This document shows positions 33,688 to 42,618 of a DNA stretch of 64,000 bases, in pieces. Position 1 is the first letter of the stretch. Every line of letters starts with the position of its first letter. This stretch comes from Pseudomonas anatoliensis (GTDB lineage: Bacteria; Pseudomonadota; Gammaproteobacteria; Pseudomonadales; Pseudomonadaceae), in assembly GCF_017976235.1 (NCBI RefSeq), contig NZ_JACVHC010000001.1:992001-1056000 (forward strand), read 5' to 3'. A model generated the notes under the pieces. The model did no database searches and had not been told where the DNA came from. It saw only the letters and a list, made by a program, of their open reading frames with translations. Made by a program: the position numbers and the translations under genes.

Positions 33688-35814
33688 CTACAGAGTGTAA
33701 GAAACACCCACTTGAACTGTTCTCGGTTCACCAGGGTACGCGTAGACATTACCAAAGGCGCCTTCTTCATAGTCCCGGTCGAAGACATTCTTCACATCAA
33801 GGTTAAGCCTGACCTTATCGTTGATCTTGTAGAAGCTGAGCAAATCGACAACGGTGTAACTGCCCATCGAAAACGCCGTGTTAGCGGTCTGGCCCGCACG
33901 TTCGGCAACGTATTTACTGCCCATCCCCAAACCCAGGCCCTTCAGATTGCCATCCTGGAATTCATAAACGTTGAGCAGGCTGAAGCTGTTCTTCGGAATG
34001 TTCATCAGTCGTGTGCCCGACTGAATTACATTGTCCTTGGTGACCTCGGCGTCCACATAGGCATAACCGCCAATCACCCGCCACTCTGGGGTTAGGTTGC
34101 CTGCGACGTTGAGATCAAAGCCACGGCTGCGTACCTCGCCGGCCGCCACGCTGAAAGTGGAGTCCACGGGATCGGTGGTGAGGACGTTGCGTTTTTCAAT
34201 CTGGTAGATCGCCGCGTCAACACTCAACTGGCGATCCAGCGCTTCCCATTTGATCCCCATCTCATAAGACTTGCCCTTTTCCGGCTCAAAACCGCCACCC
34301 TGCCGACTCGCGCCGGTATTAGGTTTGAATGAGCGCGCGGTATTGGCGTACACCGCTACGGTATCGGTAAGGTCATAAAGTACTCCGAGACGTGGGGTCA
34401 CCGCATTGTCGCTTGCCTCCCAGCTTTTGCCGCCCGGTACATAGGTTTCATAGTCATGCTCGAAACGCTCGAAACGGGCGCCCGCCAAAACTTTCAGGCG
34501 CTCGGTCAATGCCACTTGATCCTGGACGAAGGCGGCGTAGGTCTTGAGATTTTCCTTGTCGTGGGTCGGCGTGCGGGTCAGGGCTGGACGAGGCTGACCA
34601 TACACCGGATTGAAGATATCAATCGGGTAAGCACTTACTGCGCCGCTGGAACGTTGGATGATGGACTTGTAGTCGTAATCTTCGTACTCGATTCCGGTCA
34701 GCAGCGTGTGATCGAAACCACCGGTTGAAAAATGTCCGGTGAGGTTCAGCTGGGTGTCCTTGTCCGTCCACTCCAGTTTGCGATAGTTGAAGTTGCGCCC
34801 CAGCGTGCGCCCGTCGGCAGCGACGCCATTCGCTTCAATGGCATTGCCCTGCAAGGTGCCGTCGAGCCATTGGAAACCACCGCCCAACGTCCAGTTATCG
34901 CTTAGCAGATGTTCGAAACGCAGCTGCGCCATGTTGTTGTCGTTGTGCAATTTGCCAACGTTTTTTTCGCCAAAGAAAGTATCGCGAGACGCGGTGCCAA
35001 TCTGCTTCGGATAGCGCGTCACGCCACGATCCAGCGGGTGATTATTGCGCATGAAATCGCCCTCGAAGATCACCTTGGTATCGTCGTTGGCCTGCCAGGA
35101 AATAACCGGTGTCACACCATAGCGTTCGGTTTCAACATGATCACGGAAGGTATCGCCGCCTTCTCCCACCACATTTAAGCGATAGGCCAGTCGGCCTTCT
35201 TCGTCGAGCGGGCCGGACGCATCCAGCGTGCCACGCTTCATTCCCTGATCATCGAGTTGGCTGCCCAGGGTCACGGTGCGCTCCGTCAAAGGCTGTTTGG
35301 AGACCACATTGAACGTGCCACCCGGATCACCCCGGCCATAGAGAGTAGTGGCCGGGCCTCGCAGTACTTCAAGACGCTCGATGGTGTTCGCATCCGGCAT
35401 GTTCGGATAACCACGGTTGATCGGGAAACCGTTGCGATAGAACTCGCCCGTGGTAAATCCACGCACCGTGAAAGTAGTCAGTCCCTGGCCACCGAAGTTA
35501 TTGGCCCGTCCTACCCCGCCAGCGTAATCAAGCGCGTCCTGAAGGCGAGTCGCGCCGATGTCTTCGACAGCATCTTTGGTCACCACGCTGAGTGACTGCG
35601 GTGTCTCATGAATCGACGTGTCGGTTCGCGTTGCACTGGCAGAACGCGTTGCGCGGTAGCCCTTCACCGGGCCTTGGGGGGCTTCGTACTCGGAAGTACC
35701 GACGATGTCAGTCGCCTGCAACTCCAGAACGGTTGTATCGGATGTCGCCTGCTCCGCCCAAGAGGAAGCGGAAAACGCCTGAAGCACACAGATGGAAACC
35801 AGAGTACGACGCAT
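33688..35814 (-). CDS. TonB-dependent siderophore receptor
   Basis: A 708-aa outer-membrane receptor. A signal peptide ends near SSWAEQ, then comes a plug domain (residues ~60-190) with ETPQSLSVVTKDAVEDIGATRLQDAL and VRGFTTGEFYRNGFPI, then a 22-strand barrel. The length and plug sequence fit the ferric-siderophore (FpvA/FoxA-type) class. There is no N-terminal signalling (STN) domain, so it does not act through a sigma/anti-sigma pair. A Fur-box-like 19-mer lies 86 bp upstream. The protein ends SYTL; most receptors end in Phe or Trp. Confidence 0.9.
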   Translation of the reverse strand: MRRTLVSICVLQAFSASSWAEQATSDTTVLELQATDIVGTSEYEAPQGPVKGYRATRSASATRTDTSIHETPQSLSVVTKDAVEDIGATRLQDALDYAGGVGRANNFGGQGLTTFTVRGFTTGEFYRNGFPINRGYPNMPDANTIERLEVLRGPATTLYGRGDPGGTFNVVSKQPLTERTVTLGSQLDDQGMKRGTLDASGPLDEEGRLAYRLNVVGEGGDTFRDHVETERYGVTPVISWQANDDTKVIFEGDFMRNNHPLDRGVTRYPKQIGTASRDTFFGEKNVGKLHNDNNMAQLRFEHLLSDNWTLGGGFQWLDGTLQGNAIEANGVAADGRTLGRNFNYRKLEWTDKDTQLNLTGHFSTGGFDHTLLTGIEYEDYDYKSIIQRSSGAVSAYPIDIFNPVYGQPRPALTRTPTHDKENLKTYAAFVQDQVALTERLKVLAGARFERFEHDYETYVPGGKSWEASDNAVTPRLGVLYDLTDTVAVYANTARSFKPNTGASRQGGGFEPEKGKSYEMGIKWEALDRQLSVDAAIYQIEKRNVLTTDPVDSTFSVAAGEVRSRGFDLNVAGNLTPEWRVIGGYAYVDAEVTKDNVIQSGTRLMNIPKNSFSLLNVYEFQDGNLKGLGLGMGSKYVAERAGQTANTAFSMGSYTVVDLLSFYKINDKVRLNLDVKNVFDRDYEEGAFGNVYAYPGEPRTVQVGVSYTL

Positions 35815-35899
35815 CGAGGAAGCCTTGAGGAAATAGCCAAATGGGACGGCATACGTGCCAATAATTCGCGGGGGATGATATATGACATTGCGAGTGTTT

Positions 35900-35918
35900 G
35901 ATACGTATTCGCATTTGT
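35900..35918 (-). promoter_or_regulatory. Possible Fur box before the TonB receptor
   Basis: Minus-strand ACAAATGCGAATACGTATC matches the 19-bp Fur consensus at about 11 positions and has the AATGCGAAT core often seen in Pseudomonas Fur sites. It is 86 bp upstream of the receptor ATG. The match is moderate. Confidence 0.4.
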
Positions 35919-35979
35919 ATTCTTCAACGCCGATTGGGGTGCAACGAACCCTCCGCCAGATGATCGAGCAGCGACTCTT

Positions 35980-37254
35980 TCACGATGACGAGGCGTTCAG
36001 CGTTGCCTTTTGCCGCTGCCGTCTGGCTAACCAGAAGCAAAGGACGCTCCAAAGCCCTGCCACGGGCACAATAAATACTGCCACCAATCCAAACCCGGCG
36101 CCCACTGCCGTCAACCCGACGGACAGCCAGCCACTGGCGGCGTCTCCGCCTCGATACACCAGCGTCTCGATGACATTCTTGGCTTTGTACTTTTCCTCAC
36201 GGCTGACCACCGTCCAGAGCACTTCCCGCGCCGGGCGCACAACGGCAAATTCGATAGCGCGGCGCAAACCTTGCGCCAGCGCCACCGTGGCCGGCACCGG
36301 TGCCAATGCCATCGCAGTGAAAGCCACGATGGTCGCCACGGGCAATGCGACCAGTGCCCCGCCGACGCCAACGAGGCGGATCAACGGCCCGGTCAGCAAT
36401 AGTTGAAAGATCAGGGTCAGCGCCGACACGATCAGATCGACGACAGCAAAAAACTGCGTCCTGCTGGCCACGTCCGAGTAACTGCCAGCGACTATCCGGC
36501 CCTGCTCGAAATACAGGAAAGTCGCGGCAGTCGTGTGCAGCAGCATGAATAGCACTAGCCCTAGCAGATAGGGCGAGCGTGTGATCAGCGTGATGCCCGC
36601 AAGCATGCTGCCGCCCATCTCTCGTTCAGCCGTTATCGGGCCGGCAGACTGCGTGTCAGTCCGGGACAACAGTCCCCGATAGCATCGCACCGCCAATTCC
36701 AGCAGGACCGCCGCTGCAAAGGTCAACGCTATCGGGCCAAGCTTTGTTGCCATGGTCGCTGCCAGCAGAGGGCCGACGAACGTACCCAGGGTTCCTCCCG
36801 CCGCAATGAAACCGAACAGACGCAACCCCTGTGCGCTGGAAAACCGGTCGACCAGTACGCTCCAGAAAATCGAAACGATGAACAGGTTGTAGATACTGAT
36901 CCAGACGAAAAACACCTGCCCCACCTGGACCGGCGCAACCCTGTTGGCAATCAACACGCCAAACACCAGCATCGACAAGGCGACGAAGCGATAGATCAAC
37001 GGCACAAAACGCGTGGCGGGCAGCCGCGAAACCAGTGCGCCGAACAGCGGAACCATCAGCAGCATCACCAGAAAAGTCGCGGTGAACAGCCACTGCAACT
37101 TGTCTGCACCGCCCTCCAGCCCCAGCGCATCACGCAATGGGCGCACGAGGTAATAGCTCGCCAGAACGCAGAAATGGAAGGCGAAACCCAGTAACAGTGT
37201 GGCCCTTTCGCCAGGCGAGACGTTTGGCCACATGAGGTTTATCGCTCGCATCAT
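35980..37254 (-). CDS. MFS-type carrier, Tlc/nucleotide-transporter-like
   Basis: A 424-aa membrane protein with about 12 helices. The start FHFCVLASYYLVRPLRDALGLEGG and the loop LVSRLPATRFVPLIYRF resemble bacterial relatives of the ATP/ADP translocase (Tlc) family that are annotated as MFS. Real nucleotide uptake has been shown only for intracellular bacteria and plastids, so the cargo here is unknown. It starts with two Met codons at 37249-37254. It is divergent from a DUF1206 gene and lies tail-on to the start region of the TonB receptor, so it is probably a single-gene unit. Confidence 0.75.
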   Translation of the reverse strand: MMRAINLMWPNVSPGERATLLLGFAFHFCVLASYYLVRPLRDALGLEGGADKLQWLFTATFLVMLLMVPLFGALVSRLPATRFVPLIYRFVALSMLVFGVLIANRVAPVQVGQVFFVWISIYNLFIVSIFWSVLVDRFSSAQGLRLFGFIAAGGTLGTFVGPLLAATMATKLGPIALTFAAAVLLELAVRCYRGLLSRTDTQSAGPITAEREMGGSMLAGITLITRSPYLLGLVLFMLLHTTAATFLYFEQGRIVAGSYSDVASRTQFFAVVDLIVSALTLIFQLLLTGPLIRLVGVGGALVALPVATIVAFTAMALAPVPATVALAQGLRRAIEFAVVRPAREVLWTVVSREEKYKAKNVIETLVYRGGDAASGWLSVGLTAVGAGFGLVAVFIVPVAGLWSVLCFWLARRQRQKATLNASSS

Positions 37255-37479
37255 TGCTTAGGACCTTTGGTTGTGTACAAACGACTAGCGATAAACATTG
37301 AATACTCTTCTGAGCAAGCCATAGGGTCTTCAGTCAACACGCAATATGTGCACACTTCGGCAATCGCATTAACAGAACACGGTCAGGTTTCCCCAATCAA
37401 CCCTTCAACGTGCTTTATCGAACCCCTGCTGCAGCGGCGGGTCTGCTCGTATACACCTTCTCTGTTTGGAAATATTTCA

Positions 37480-38295
37480 ATGCTTGCCCAACACACCCTT
37501 GTTCTGCTCGCGCGCTGCGGCTATGTCGCTCGGGGCGTTCTGTATCTGATCATCGGGATATTCGCGCTGCTGGCGGCTCAAGACGCTACGAAACCAAAAG
37601 ACAGTCATAAAAGTCTCGAGGCGTTGTTAAGCCAGCCGTTCGGCTACGTACTAGTAGGGCTGGTGGTGGCCGGCCTACTCGCCTTCGCTGCATGGCGGGT
37701 GTTGCAAGCCGTTCGCGACGTTGATCATCACGGTACCGAACTCAAGGGCCTCGTTATTCGTGCAGGTTTGTTCGCGGGAGGTCTGGTCAATGGCGCGCTG
37801 GCGGTTTTTGCATTGGGCCTGCTTGTCAGTGGTGCTGGCAGCTCGGGTAATTCCGGTGATGGCAAGACCAAGGATCTGCTGGCACATCTTTTGTCGTTCG
37901 AACATTCAAACCTGCTGGTCTACCTAGTGGCGCTAGTGCCGTTAGGTGTCGGCATTGCGCACATCATCAAAGGCTGGAAAGCGTCGTTCGAGAAGTACTT
38001 TGAGGCTGACGAAGATGTGATGCGCTATATCCGCCCTGTGGCGCAATTCGGATTGATTGCCCGAGGCGTCGTGTTTATCGAGATTGCACTGCTGATGGCG
38101 ATCAGCGGATCTCTTTATAAAGCCACCAATCCCCCGGGCATGAAGGAAGCCCTTGATGCGCTGCAAAACATGCCTTTTGGCGGTTTGATTCTGATGGTGA
38201 TGGCGTTGGGATTGATCGCATTCTCGGTTTACAGTTTCTCCGAAGGTGCCTGGCGCAAGATAAACATGGATGTGCCGGGGGTAGATAAGCGCTAG
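37480..38295 (+). CDS. DUF1206 membrane protein
   Basis: 271 aa with about six membrane helices in three repeated two-helix DUF1206 units. Each starts with a form of ARCGYVARGVLYLIIG (near residue 9), IRAGLFAGGLVNGALAVFAL (near 96) and VAQFGLIARGVVFIEIAL (near 190). I chose the ATG at 37480 because the first repeat begins just after it; the open frame runs back to 37267 but that part has no homology look. The function of the family is unknown. It is divergent from the Tlc-like carrier gene. Confidence 0.85.
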   Translation: MLAQHTLVLLARCGYVARGVLYLIIGIFALLAAQDATKPKDSHKSLEALLSQPFGYVLVGLVVAGLLAFAAWRVLQAVRDVDHHGTELKGLVIRAGLFAGGLVNGALAVFALGLLVSGAGSSGNSGDGKTKDLLAHLLSFEHSNLLVYLVALVPLGVGIAHIIKGWKASFEKYFEADEDVMRYIRPVAQFGLIARGVVFIEIALLMAISGSLYKATNPPGMKEALDALQNMPFGGLILMVMALGLIAFSVYSFSEGAWRKINMDVPGVDKR

Positions 38296-38474
38296 CGGCA
38301 AAGTGAATGCTGCCCTGTAAGGCGAGCGCCCAAGTAACGCATAGCGGAATCAGCGTTCAGGGCGCTACGTTTGATAGGACAGCGCAGCAAAACAGCAAAT
38401 CCGTGTTCTACTTCACGTTGCGGCTTCCCCATCTTTCCTGTCTGGAACTCGCGCTCCTGACCAGGATCACGAAC

Positions 38475-39614
38475 ATGCGACTGTCCGACTTCATCACCAC
38501 CAACCTCGAGCCGATTCTGCAGGACTGGGAAGATTTTGCGCGAACGATAGAAACGCCCGGCGCACCGCTGGACACAGAAGCGCTGCGTGATCATGCCGAA
38601 CAGATGCTCCACGCCATCGTGCTCGATTTGCGGACTAAACAGACTGCAAAAGAACAACTGGCGAAGGCACATGGCAATGCCCCGTCAAATGACTCCGAAA
38701 CGCCAGCGGAAACCCACGCAGTCACGCGGCTGATGGCAGGGTTCACGATCGATCAGATGGTCTCTGAATATCGTGCGCTCAGAGCCAGCGTCCTCGGTCA
38801 GTGGTCAAAACAGATCAAGGCCGGCACGCCACTCGACGTGGATGACATGACAAGGTTTCATGAAGCAATTGACCAGGCCCTCGCCGAGTCAATTGCAAGC
38901 TATTCACGAGCCGTCGAAGCGTCACGGAACATATTTCTGGGCATCCTTGGCCATGATCTGAGAACCCCGCTTGGCGCTATCTTGCTCGGCGCCGACATGT
39001 TGAGGCGCTCAGAAGACATCGGCCCCAAGGCCACGAAGATCTCGACGCAAATTTACACCAGCGTCAAACGTGCCAGTCAGATCGTCGGCGACCTGCTGGA
39101 TTTGACACGCTGCCAGATGGGCCCGGGCATACCGGTTAAACGGGAACGCCTGGATTTGTTGCCTGTGTGCGAGCGCATCGTTGATGAAATCCGGGCGTTT
39201 CACCCTGATGCGGATATTCTCTTGCAGACAAAAACATCCTGTGTGGGGGACTTCGATGGCGCACGGATGGAGCAGGTTCTTTCCAACCTGATCGGCAATG
39301 CCGTACAGCATGGCGATAACCAGCAGCCAGTGACCGTCACTCTGGTCGCCGCTGAAGAGAATGTGATCTTCACCGTGCATAACAGCGGTGAGCACATTCC
39401 AGATGACGTGATCCCGTTCATCTTCAACCCGATGGGTCGTTTTTCTCAGCACTCGATTATCGACCATGGCCCTACTGAAGGCTTGGGGCTGGGATTGTTT
39501 ATTGCCTCAGAGATCGTTACATCGCACTGCGGTGTTATCGAGGTCATTTCGAATCCGGAAAGTGGTACTACCTTCGTCGTCACGGTTGCGAAGCTTCATC
39601 GCAAAGAACAATGA
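38475..39614 (+). CDS. Sensor histidine kinase with RsbRD-type N-terminus
   Basis: 379 aa, soluble. Residues 1-130 look like an RsbRD_N sensor domain (LSDFITTNLEPILQDWEDFA and RTKQTAKEQLAKAHG). The dimerisation/His domain has FLGILGHDLRTPLGAILLGADML (His near residue 160), and the ATPase domain has NLIGNAVQHG (N box) and EGLGLGLFIASEIV (G box). No response regulator gene is adjacent, so it is an orphan. I chose the ATG at 38475, where the conserved start LSDFI begins. Such kinases are often linked to stress or biofilm control. Confidence 0.88.
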   Translation: MRLSDFITTNLEPILQDWEDFARTIETPGAPLDTEALRDHAEQMLHAIVLDLRTKQTAKEQLAKAHGNAPSNDSETPAETHAVTRLMAGFTIDQMVSEYRALRASVLGQWSKQIKAGTPLDVDDMTRFHEAIDQALAESIASYSRAVEASRNIFLGILGHDLRTPLGAILLGADMLRRSEDIGPKATKISTQIYTSVKRASQIVGDLLDLTRCQMGPGIPVKRERLDLLPVCERIVDEIRAFHPDADILLQTKTSCVGDFDGARMEQVLSNLIGNAVQHGDNQQPVTVTLVAAEENVIFTVHNSGEHIPDDVIPFIFNPMGRFSQHSIIDHGPTEGLGLGLFIASEIVTSHCGVIEVISNPESGTTFVVTVAKLHRKEQ

Positions 39615-39655
39615 TGCCTGCATCTGCAGCACATGACGCTAACGGCTATCTCCCA

Positions 39656-40093
39656 TCATTGAACAACAAACGCCTGCAACCCCTCGTGACCATCAACGAT
39701 CAGCTTTCGAATCAACGCCTGATAGTGCTCGGCGGTATTCGGTTCTTGCAGATCGAAACTTGCAGACCAGGTAACGAGGGTTCTGTTCTGCCCCGTCAAA
39801 GCCACCAAGCGAACCGATGCCACATAGTTGTCGAGAGGCAGCGGCGCTTGCTCAAAACGGTAGGCCAGCATTAACGCGCGGTCATCGACTGACAACAACC
39901 GCTCCGTGACCACCGCACCATCAGCCAGCGTGAGTTTGCGCACGCAGCCCACTAACCCGTCAGGCCCGCCGCTTTCGATGTTGCTTTGAACAATCGCGGG
40001 ATGCCATTTGTGAATCTCGCCAAACTTCTTCACCACGCTCCAGACGCGTTGTGCCTCGCTGTCCATGACAGCGGAAAATTCAACCATCGGCAT
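39656..40093 (-). CDS. SRPBCC (START/polyketide-cyclase-like) family protein
   Basis: 145 aa. The helix-grip fold is recognisable from VEFSAVMDSEAQRVWSVVKKFGEIHKWHPAI at the start and the C-terminal helix ERYQ-like TAEHYQALIRKLIVDGHEGLQ. These proteins bind hydrophobic ligands or act as cyclases. It is the last gene of a small minus-strand series with an NTF2-like protein, an SDR and an Old Yellow Enzyme, and may handle a reactive carbonyl compound with them. No catalytic residue can be named. Confidence 0.82.
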   Translation of the reverse strand: MPMVEFSAVMDSEAQRVWSVVKKFGEIHKWHPAIVQSNIESGGPDGLVGCVRKLTLADGAVVTERLLSVDDRALMLAYRFEQAPLPLDNYVASVRLVALTGQNRTLVTWSASFDLQEPNTAEHYQALIRKLIVDGHEGLQAFVVQ

Positions 40094-40158
40094 TGTATAG
40101 ATCCTTAAAAAGACAACTGGCCGATCCCGGCATCAAGCGAGCCGGGATCGGTCGACAT

Positions 40159-40545
40159 TTACACGTCGAACTGGTGATACACCTTGGCGATAACCTTCCA
40201 GACGCCGTCGATTTTGATCAGGGTCAGGTAGTCGTTGTAGTCAGCGCCGATCGCGTCCTTTTCCATATCAACGCGCACTACCGCAGTCGTTGGAGTAATC
40301 GCCAACACGTCGAGTCGAGTGGTGATATCCGGCGCAGCGCCGTTCTTTTGCACGAAATCAAACAGGTTTTTGATCGGACCGCCGAGCAGTTCGCCATTGG
40401 TGAAGCCGTACATCACGGCGTCTTTATGGAAGGCCTGGGCAACGCTATCAGCGCTACCGACCCGCAGACCTTCGACGTACTGACTGGCAGTGGCGATGAC
40501 CGCGTTGTAATCAGCGGTCGGTACGGCTTTGATGTTTGTAGACAT
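40159..40545 (-). CDS. NTF2-like (SnoaL/lumazine-binding-like) protein
   Basis: 128 aa. VIATASQYVEGLRVGSADSVAQAFHKDAVMYGF and the C-terminal DYLTLIKIDGVWKVIAKVYHQ give the NTF2/SnoaL cone fold. The ATG at 40543-40545 has AAGGA upstream. The family includes isomerases and ligand-binding proteins; here function is unknown. It lies 75 bp after the SDR and 65 bp before the SRPBCC gene on the same strand, so the three are probably co-expressed with the ene-reductase. Confidence 0.82.
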   Translation of the reverse strand: MSTNIKAVPTADYNAVIATASQYVEGLRVGSADSVAQAFHKDAVMYGFTNGELLGGPIKNLFDFVQKNGAAPDITTRLDVLAITPTTAVVRVDMEKDAIGADYNDYLTLIKIDGVWKVIAKVYHQFDV

Positions 40546-40619
40546 GACGTTTTCCTTTCTGTGATGGAGCGGTCCAGCGTTCTGATCTGAAGCGCTGGAG
40601 GGAAGGTTCGGCCCAGGCG

Positions 40620-41363
40620 TCACCAATCCTGACGAGTGGGCGAGATGACCAGGTCGTTGACGGTTACGTTTTCAGGCTGGTTGAGTGCGTAAATGACGGC
40701 TCGGGCGATATCGTCGGGCGCGATGGCAATCTTGTTGAGCGCCTGAGCGGCCTTGCGCCCTTCTGGATCACTGACCTTGTCTGCCCAGCCGGTATTGATG
40801 ACTCCGGGGCTGACCGTGTTGACGCGGATGCCGTGCTGAACGCCCAGTTCCTTGCGCATCGATTCGGTCATGGCCTGGACAAAGAATTTGGTGGCGCTGT
40901 ACACGCCTGCCGCTGGCCCGACCTGATGGCCGGCAACGGAATCCATATTGAGGATCTGGCCGGACTTGTGCGCCAGCATCAACGGCAGCACCGCGGCGAT
41001 TGAGTTGAGATAGCCTTTGATGTTCACGTCGATCATCTTTTCCCAATCCTGCACGGCCAGATCGACCCAGTTGGAAAAAAGCATCAGCCCGGCGTTGTTC
41101 ACCAGAATGTCGACGGTGCCGTAGGTTTGCTGGGCAAACCTGGCGAGTGCCTGGGTTTGATCCGGCTGGGTCACGTCAGTGGTGAAAGCAACAACCTCAT
41201 TGCCAGCTTCGCGCAGTTGCGCGACGAAGGACTCCAGACCCTTTTCATCCAGTGCGGCAGCAACCACACGCACGCCTTGTGCAGCCAGCGCACGGGTGGT
41301 TGCCGCGCCAATACCAGACGATGCGCCGGTGACGATGGCGACTTTGTTTTGCAGATAATTCAT
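40620..41363 (-). CDS. SDR-family oxidoreductase
   Basis: A 247-aa classical SDR. It has VTGASSGIGAATTRAL at the N-terminus, NNAGL near residue 88, a Ser in NMDSVAGHQVG and YSATKFFVQA with the catalytic YxxxK. Similar proteins (YdfG/serine dehydrogenase-like) reduce carbonyls with NADPH. It is 59 bp downstream of the Old Yellow Enzyme gene on the same strand. Together they could reduce the C=C and then the C=O of an enone. Confidence 0.9.
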   Translation of the reverse strand: MNYLQNKVAIVTGASSGIGAATTRALAAQGVRVVAAALDEKGLESFVAQLREAGNEVVAFTTDVTQPDQTQALARFAQQTYGTVDILVNNAGLMLFSNWVDLAVQDWEKMIDVNIKGYLNSIAAVLPLMLAHKSGQILNMDSVAGHQVGPAAGVYSATKFFVQAMTESMRKELGVQHGIRVNTVSPGVINTGWADKVSDPEGRKAAQALNKIAIAPDDIARAVIYALNQPENVTVNDLVISPTRQDW

Positions 41364-41422
41364 GTTCTTTGCCTCTTTGCGGTGAATGCTGTTGCACCGT
41401 GCTTGATGCGCAAGGTTGCTAC

Positions 41423-42526
41423 TCAGGCGCTAGCGGTAGGCCAATCGATGTAGCCTTTGGCGCCTCCGCCGTAGTAACTCTCGCGTGGGGCGATGGTCAG
41501 CTCGATACCGCGGCGCAAGCGCTCTACCAGATCCGGGTTGGAAATAAACAAACGACCAAATGCCACTGCATCGATCCGGCCTTGGGCCCGACGCTCGAGC
41601 GCCATTTGCAGGTCGTAGTTGTTGTTGCCAATGAACGCGCCTTCAAACTGCGCACTCAGAGCGTCCAGGTCCACGCCTTCGGGGACCGTGCGGGATGTGG
41701 CAGTAGCGCCTTCAACGAAATGCAGGTAGGCCAGATCGAATTGATTGAGCTGCTGAATCAGGTAACCGTAAGTCGCCATGACGTTGCTGTCGGGGGGCGT
41801 ATTCCCCGCATCGGGTGTTACTGGCGAAAGGCGAATACCGACCCGGTCGCTGCCCCAGATCGAAACCACGGCCTCGGTGACTTCCAGCGTCAGTCGAGCG
41901 CGGTTTTCGATTGAGCCGCCGTAGCGGTCAGTGCGCTGATTGGTCGAGTCGCGCAGGAACTGATCGAGCAGATAGCTGTTGGCCGAATGCACTTCCACAC
42001 CATCGAACCCTGCCCGCTTGGCATTCTGCGCAGCCCGTTTGTATTGCTCGATGATCCCCGGGATCTCCGAAGTCTCCAGCGCGCGAGGCATCGACACCTC
42101 GACAAAGCCTTTTTCGGTGTATGTGCTGCCTTCAGCCTTGATTGCCGAAGGTGCTACAGGCGCGGCGCCGTCAGGCTGCAACTCGACACTGGAAAAACGC
42201 CCGACGTGCCACAACTGGCTGACGATTTTGCCGCCGGCCGCGTGCACGGCGTCGGTGACTTTTTTCCACCCGGCGACCTGCTCTTGCGACCAGATACCCG
42301 GCGTCATGGCATAGCCGCGCCCCTGAGCAGAAATGTTCGTCGCTTCGGCGATGATCAAGCCTGCGCTGGCGCGCTGGGCGTAATAAGTGGCGTGCATCTC
42401 ATTCGGTACACCGTCGTCAGCCATTCGGCTACGTGTCACGGGGGCCATGACAATGCGGTTAGCCAATTGCAGCGCGCCCATGTTCGTGGGCGAAAAAAGA
42501 TCAGTGTCAAAAGCTGTATCAGTCAT
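41423..42526 (-). CDS. Old Yellow Enzyme-family alkene reductase (NemA/XenB-like)
   Basis: A 367-aa FMN-dependent TIM barrel. It has MAPVTRSRMADDGVPNEMHATYYAQRAS, QLWHVGR, and the active-site GVEVHSANSYLLDQFLRDSTNQRTDRYGGSIENR segment typical of OYE. The ATG at 42524-42526 has GGAG upstream; homology begins there. It reduces activated C=C bonds or nitro groups with NAD(P)H. A TAGAC-N5-GTCTA inverted repeat lies 17 bp upstream, as found for TetR (NemR-type) control, yet no TetR gene is in the window. Confidence 0.92.
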   Translation of the reverse strand: MTDTAFDTDLFSPTNMGALQLANRIVMAPVTRSRMADDGVPNEMHATYYAQRASAGLIIAEATNISAQGRGYAMTPGIWSQEQVAGWKKVTDAVHAAGGKIVSQLWHVGRFSSVELQPDGAAPVAPSAIKAEGSTYTEKGFVEVSMPRALETSEIPGIIEQYKRAAQNAKRAGFDGVEVHSANSYLLDQFLRDSTNQRTDRYGGSIENRARLTLEVTEAVVSIWGSDRVGIRLSPVTPDAGNTPPDSNVMATYGYLIQQLNQFDLAYLHFVEGATATSRTVPEGVDLDALSAQFEGAFIGNNNYDLQMALERRAQGRIDAVAFGRLFISNPDLVERLRRGIELTIAPRESYYGGGAKGYIDWPTASA

Positions 42527-42542
42527 AAAATCTCCAGACCAA

Positions 42543-42557
42543 TAGACCGGTCGTCTA
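42543..42557. promoter_or_regulatory. TetR/NemR-type operator before the alkene reductase
   Basis: TAGACCGGTCGTCTA is an inverted repeat (TAGAC, 5 bases, GTCTA). It is located 17 bp before the ATG of the Old Yellow Enzyme gene, within the likely promoter. NemR-regulated ene-reductase genes are known to have TAGAC...GTCTA-type sites. Confidence 0.6.
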
Positions 42558-42566
42558 GTTAATAAG

Positions 42567-42598
42567 TAAAAAAAAACGCCCCAATGCCAGCAGGCGCT
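42567..42598 (-). terminator. Intrinsic terminator of the symporter gene
   Basis: On the minus strand AGCGCC pairs with GGCGTT (one G-T pair) across a GC-containing loop, followed by a long T-run (A-run at 42568-42576 on the plus strand). It separates the symporter from the alkene reductase gene. Confidence 0.7.
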
Positions 42599-42618
42599 TA
42601 CTCGTGATAAGTGCTGTT

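Noticed and set aside
37267-37479. A longer N-terminus for the DUF1206 protein
   Set aside because: The extra 71 codons show no conserved pattern, and the first DUF1206 repeat begins right after the ATG at 37480.
39611-39874. A small plus-strand gene overlapping the end of the histidine kinase gene
   Set aside because: It runs antisense to the SRPBCC gene, has no ribosome site of note and no family look.
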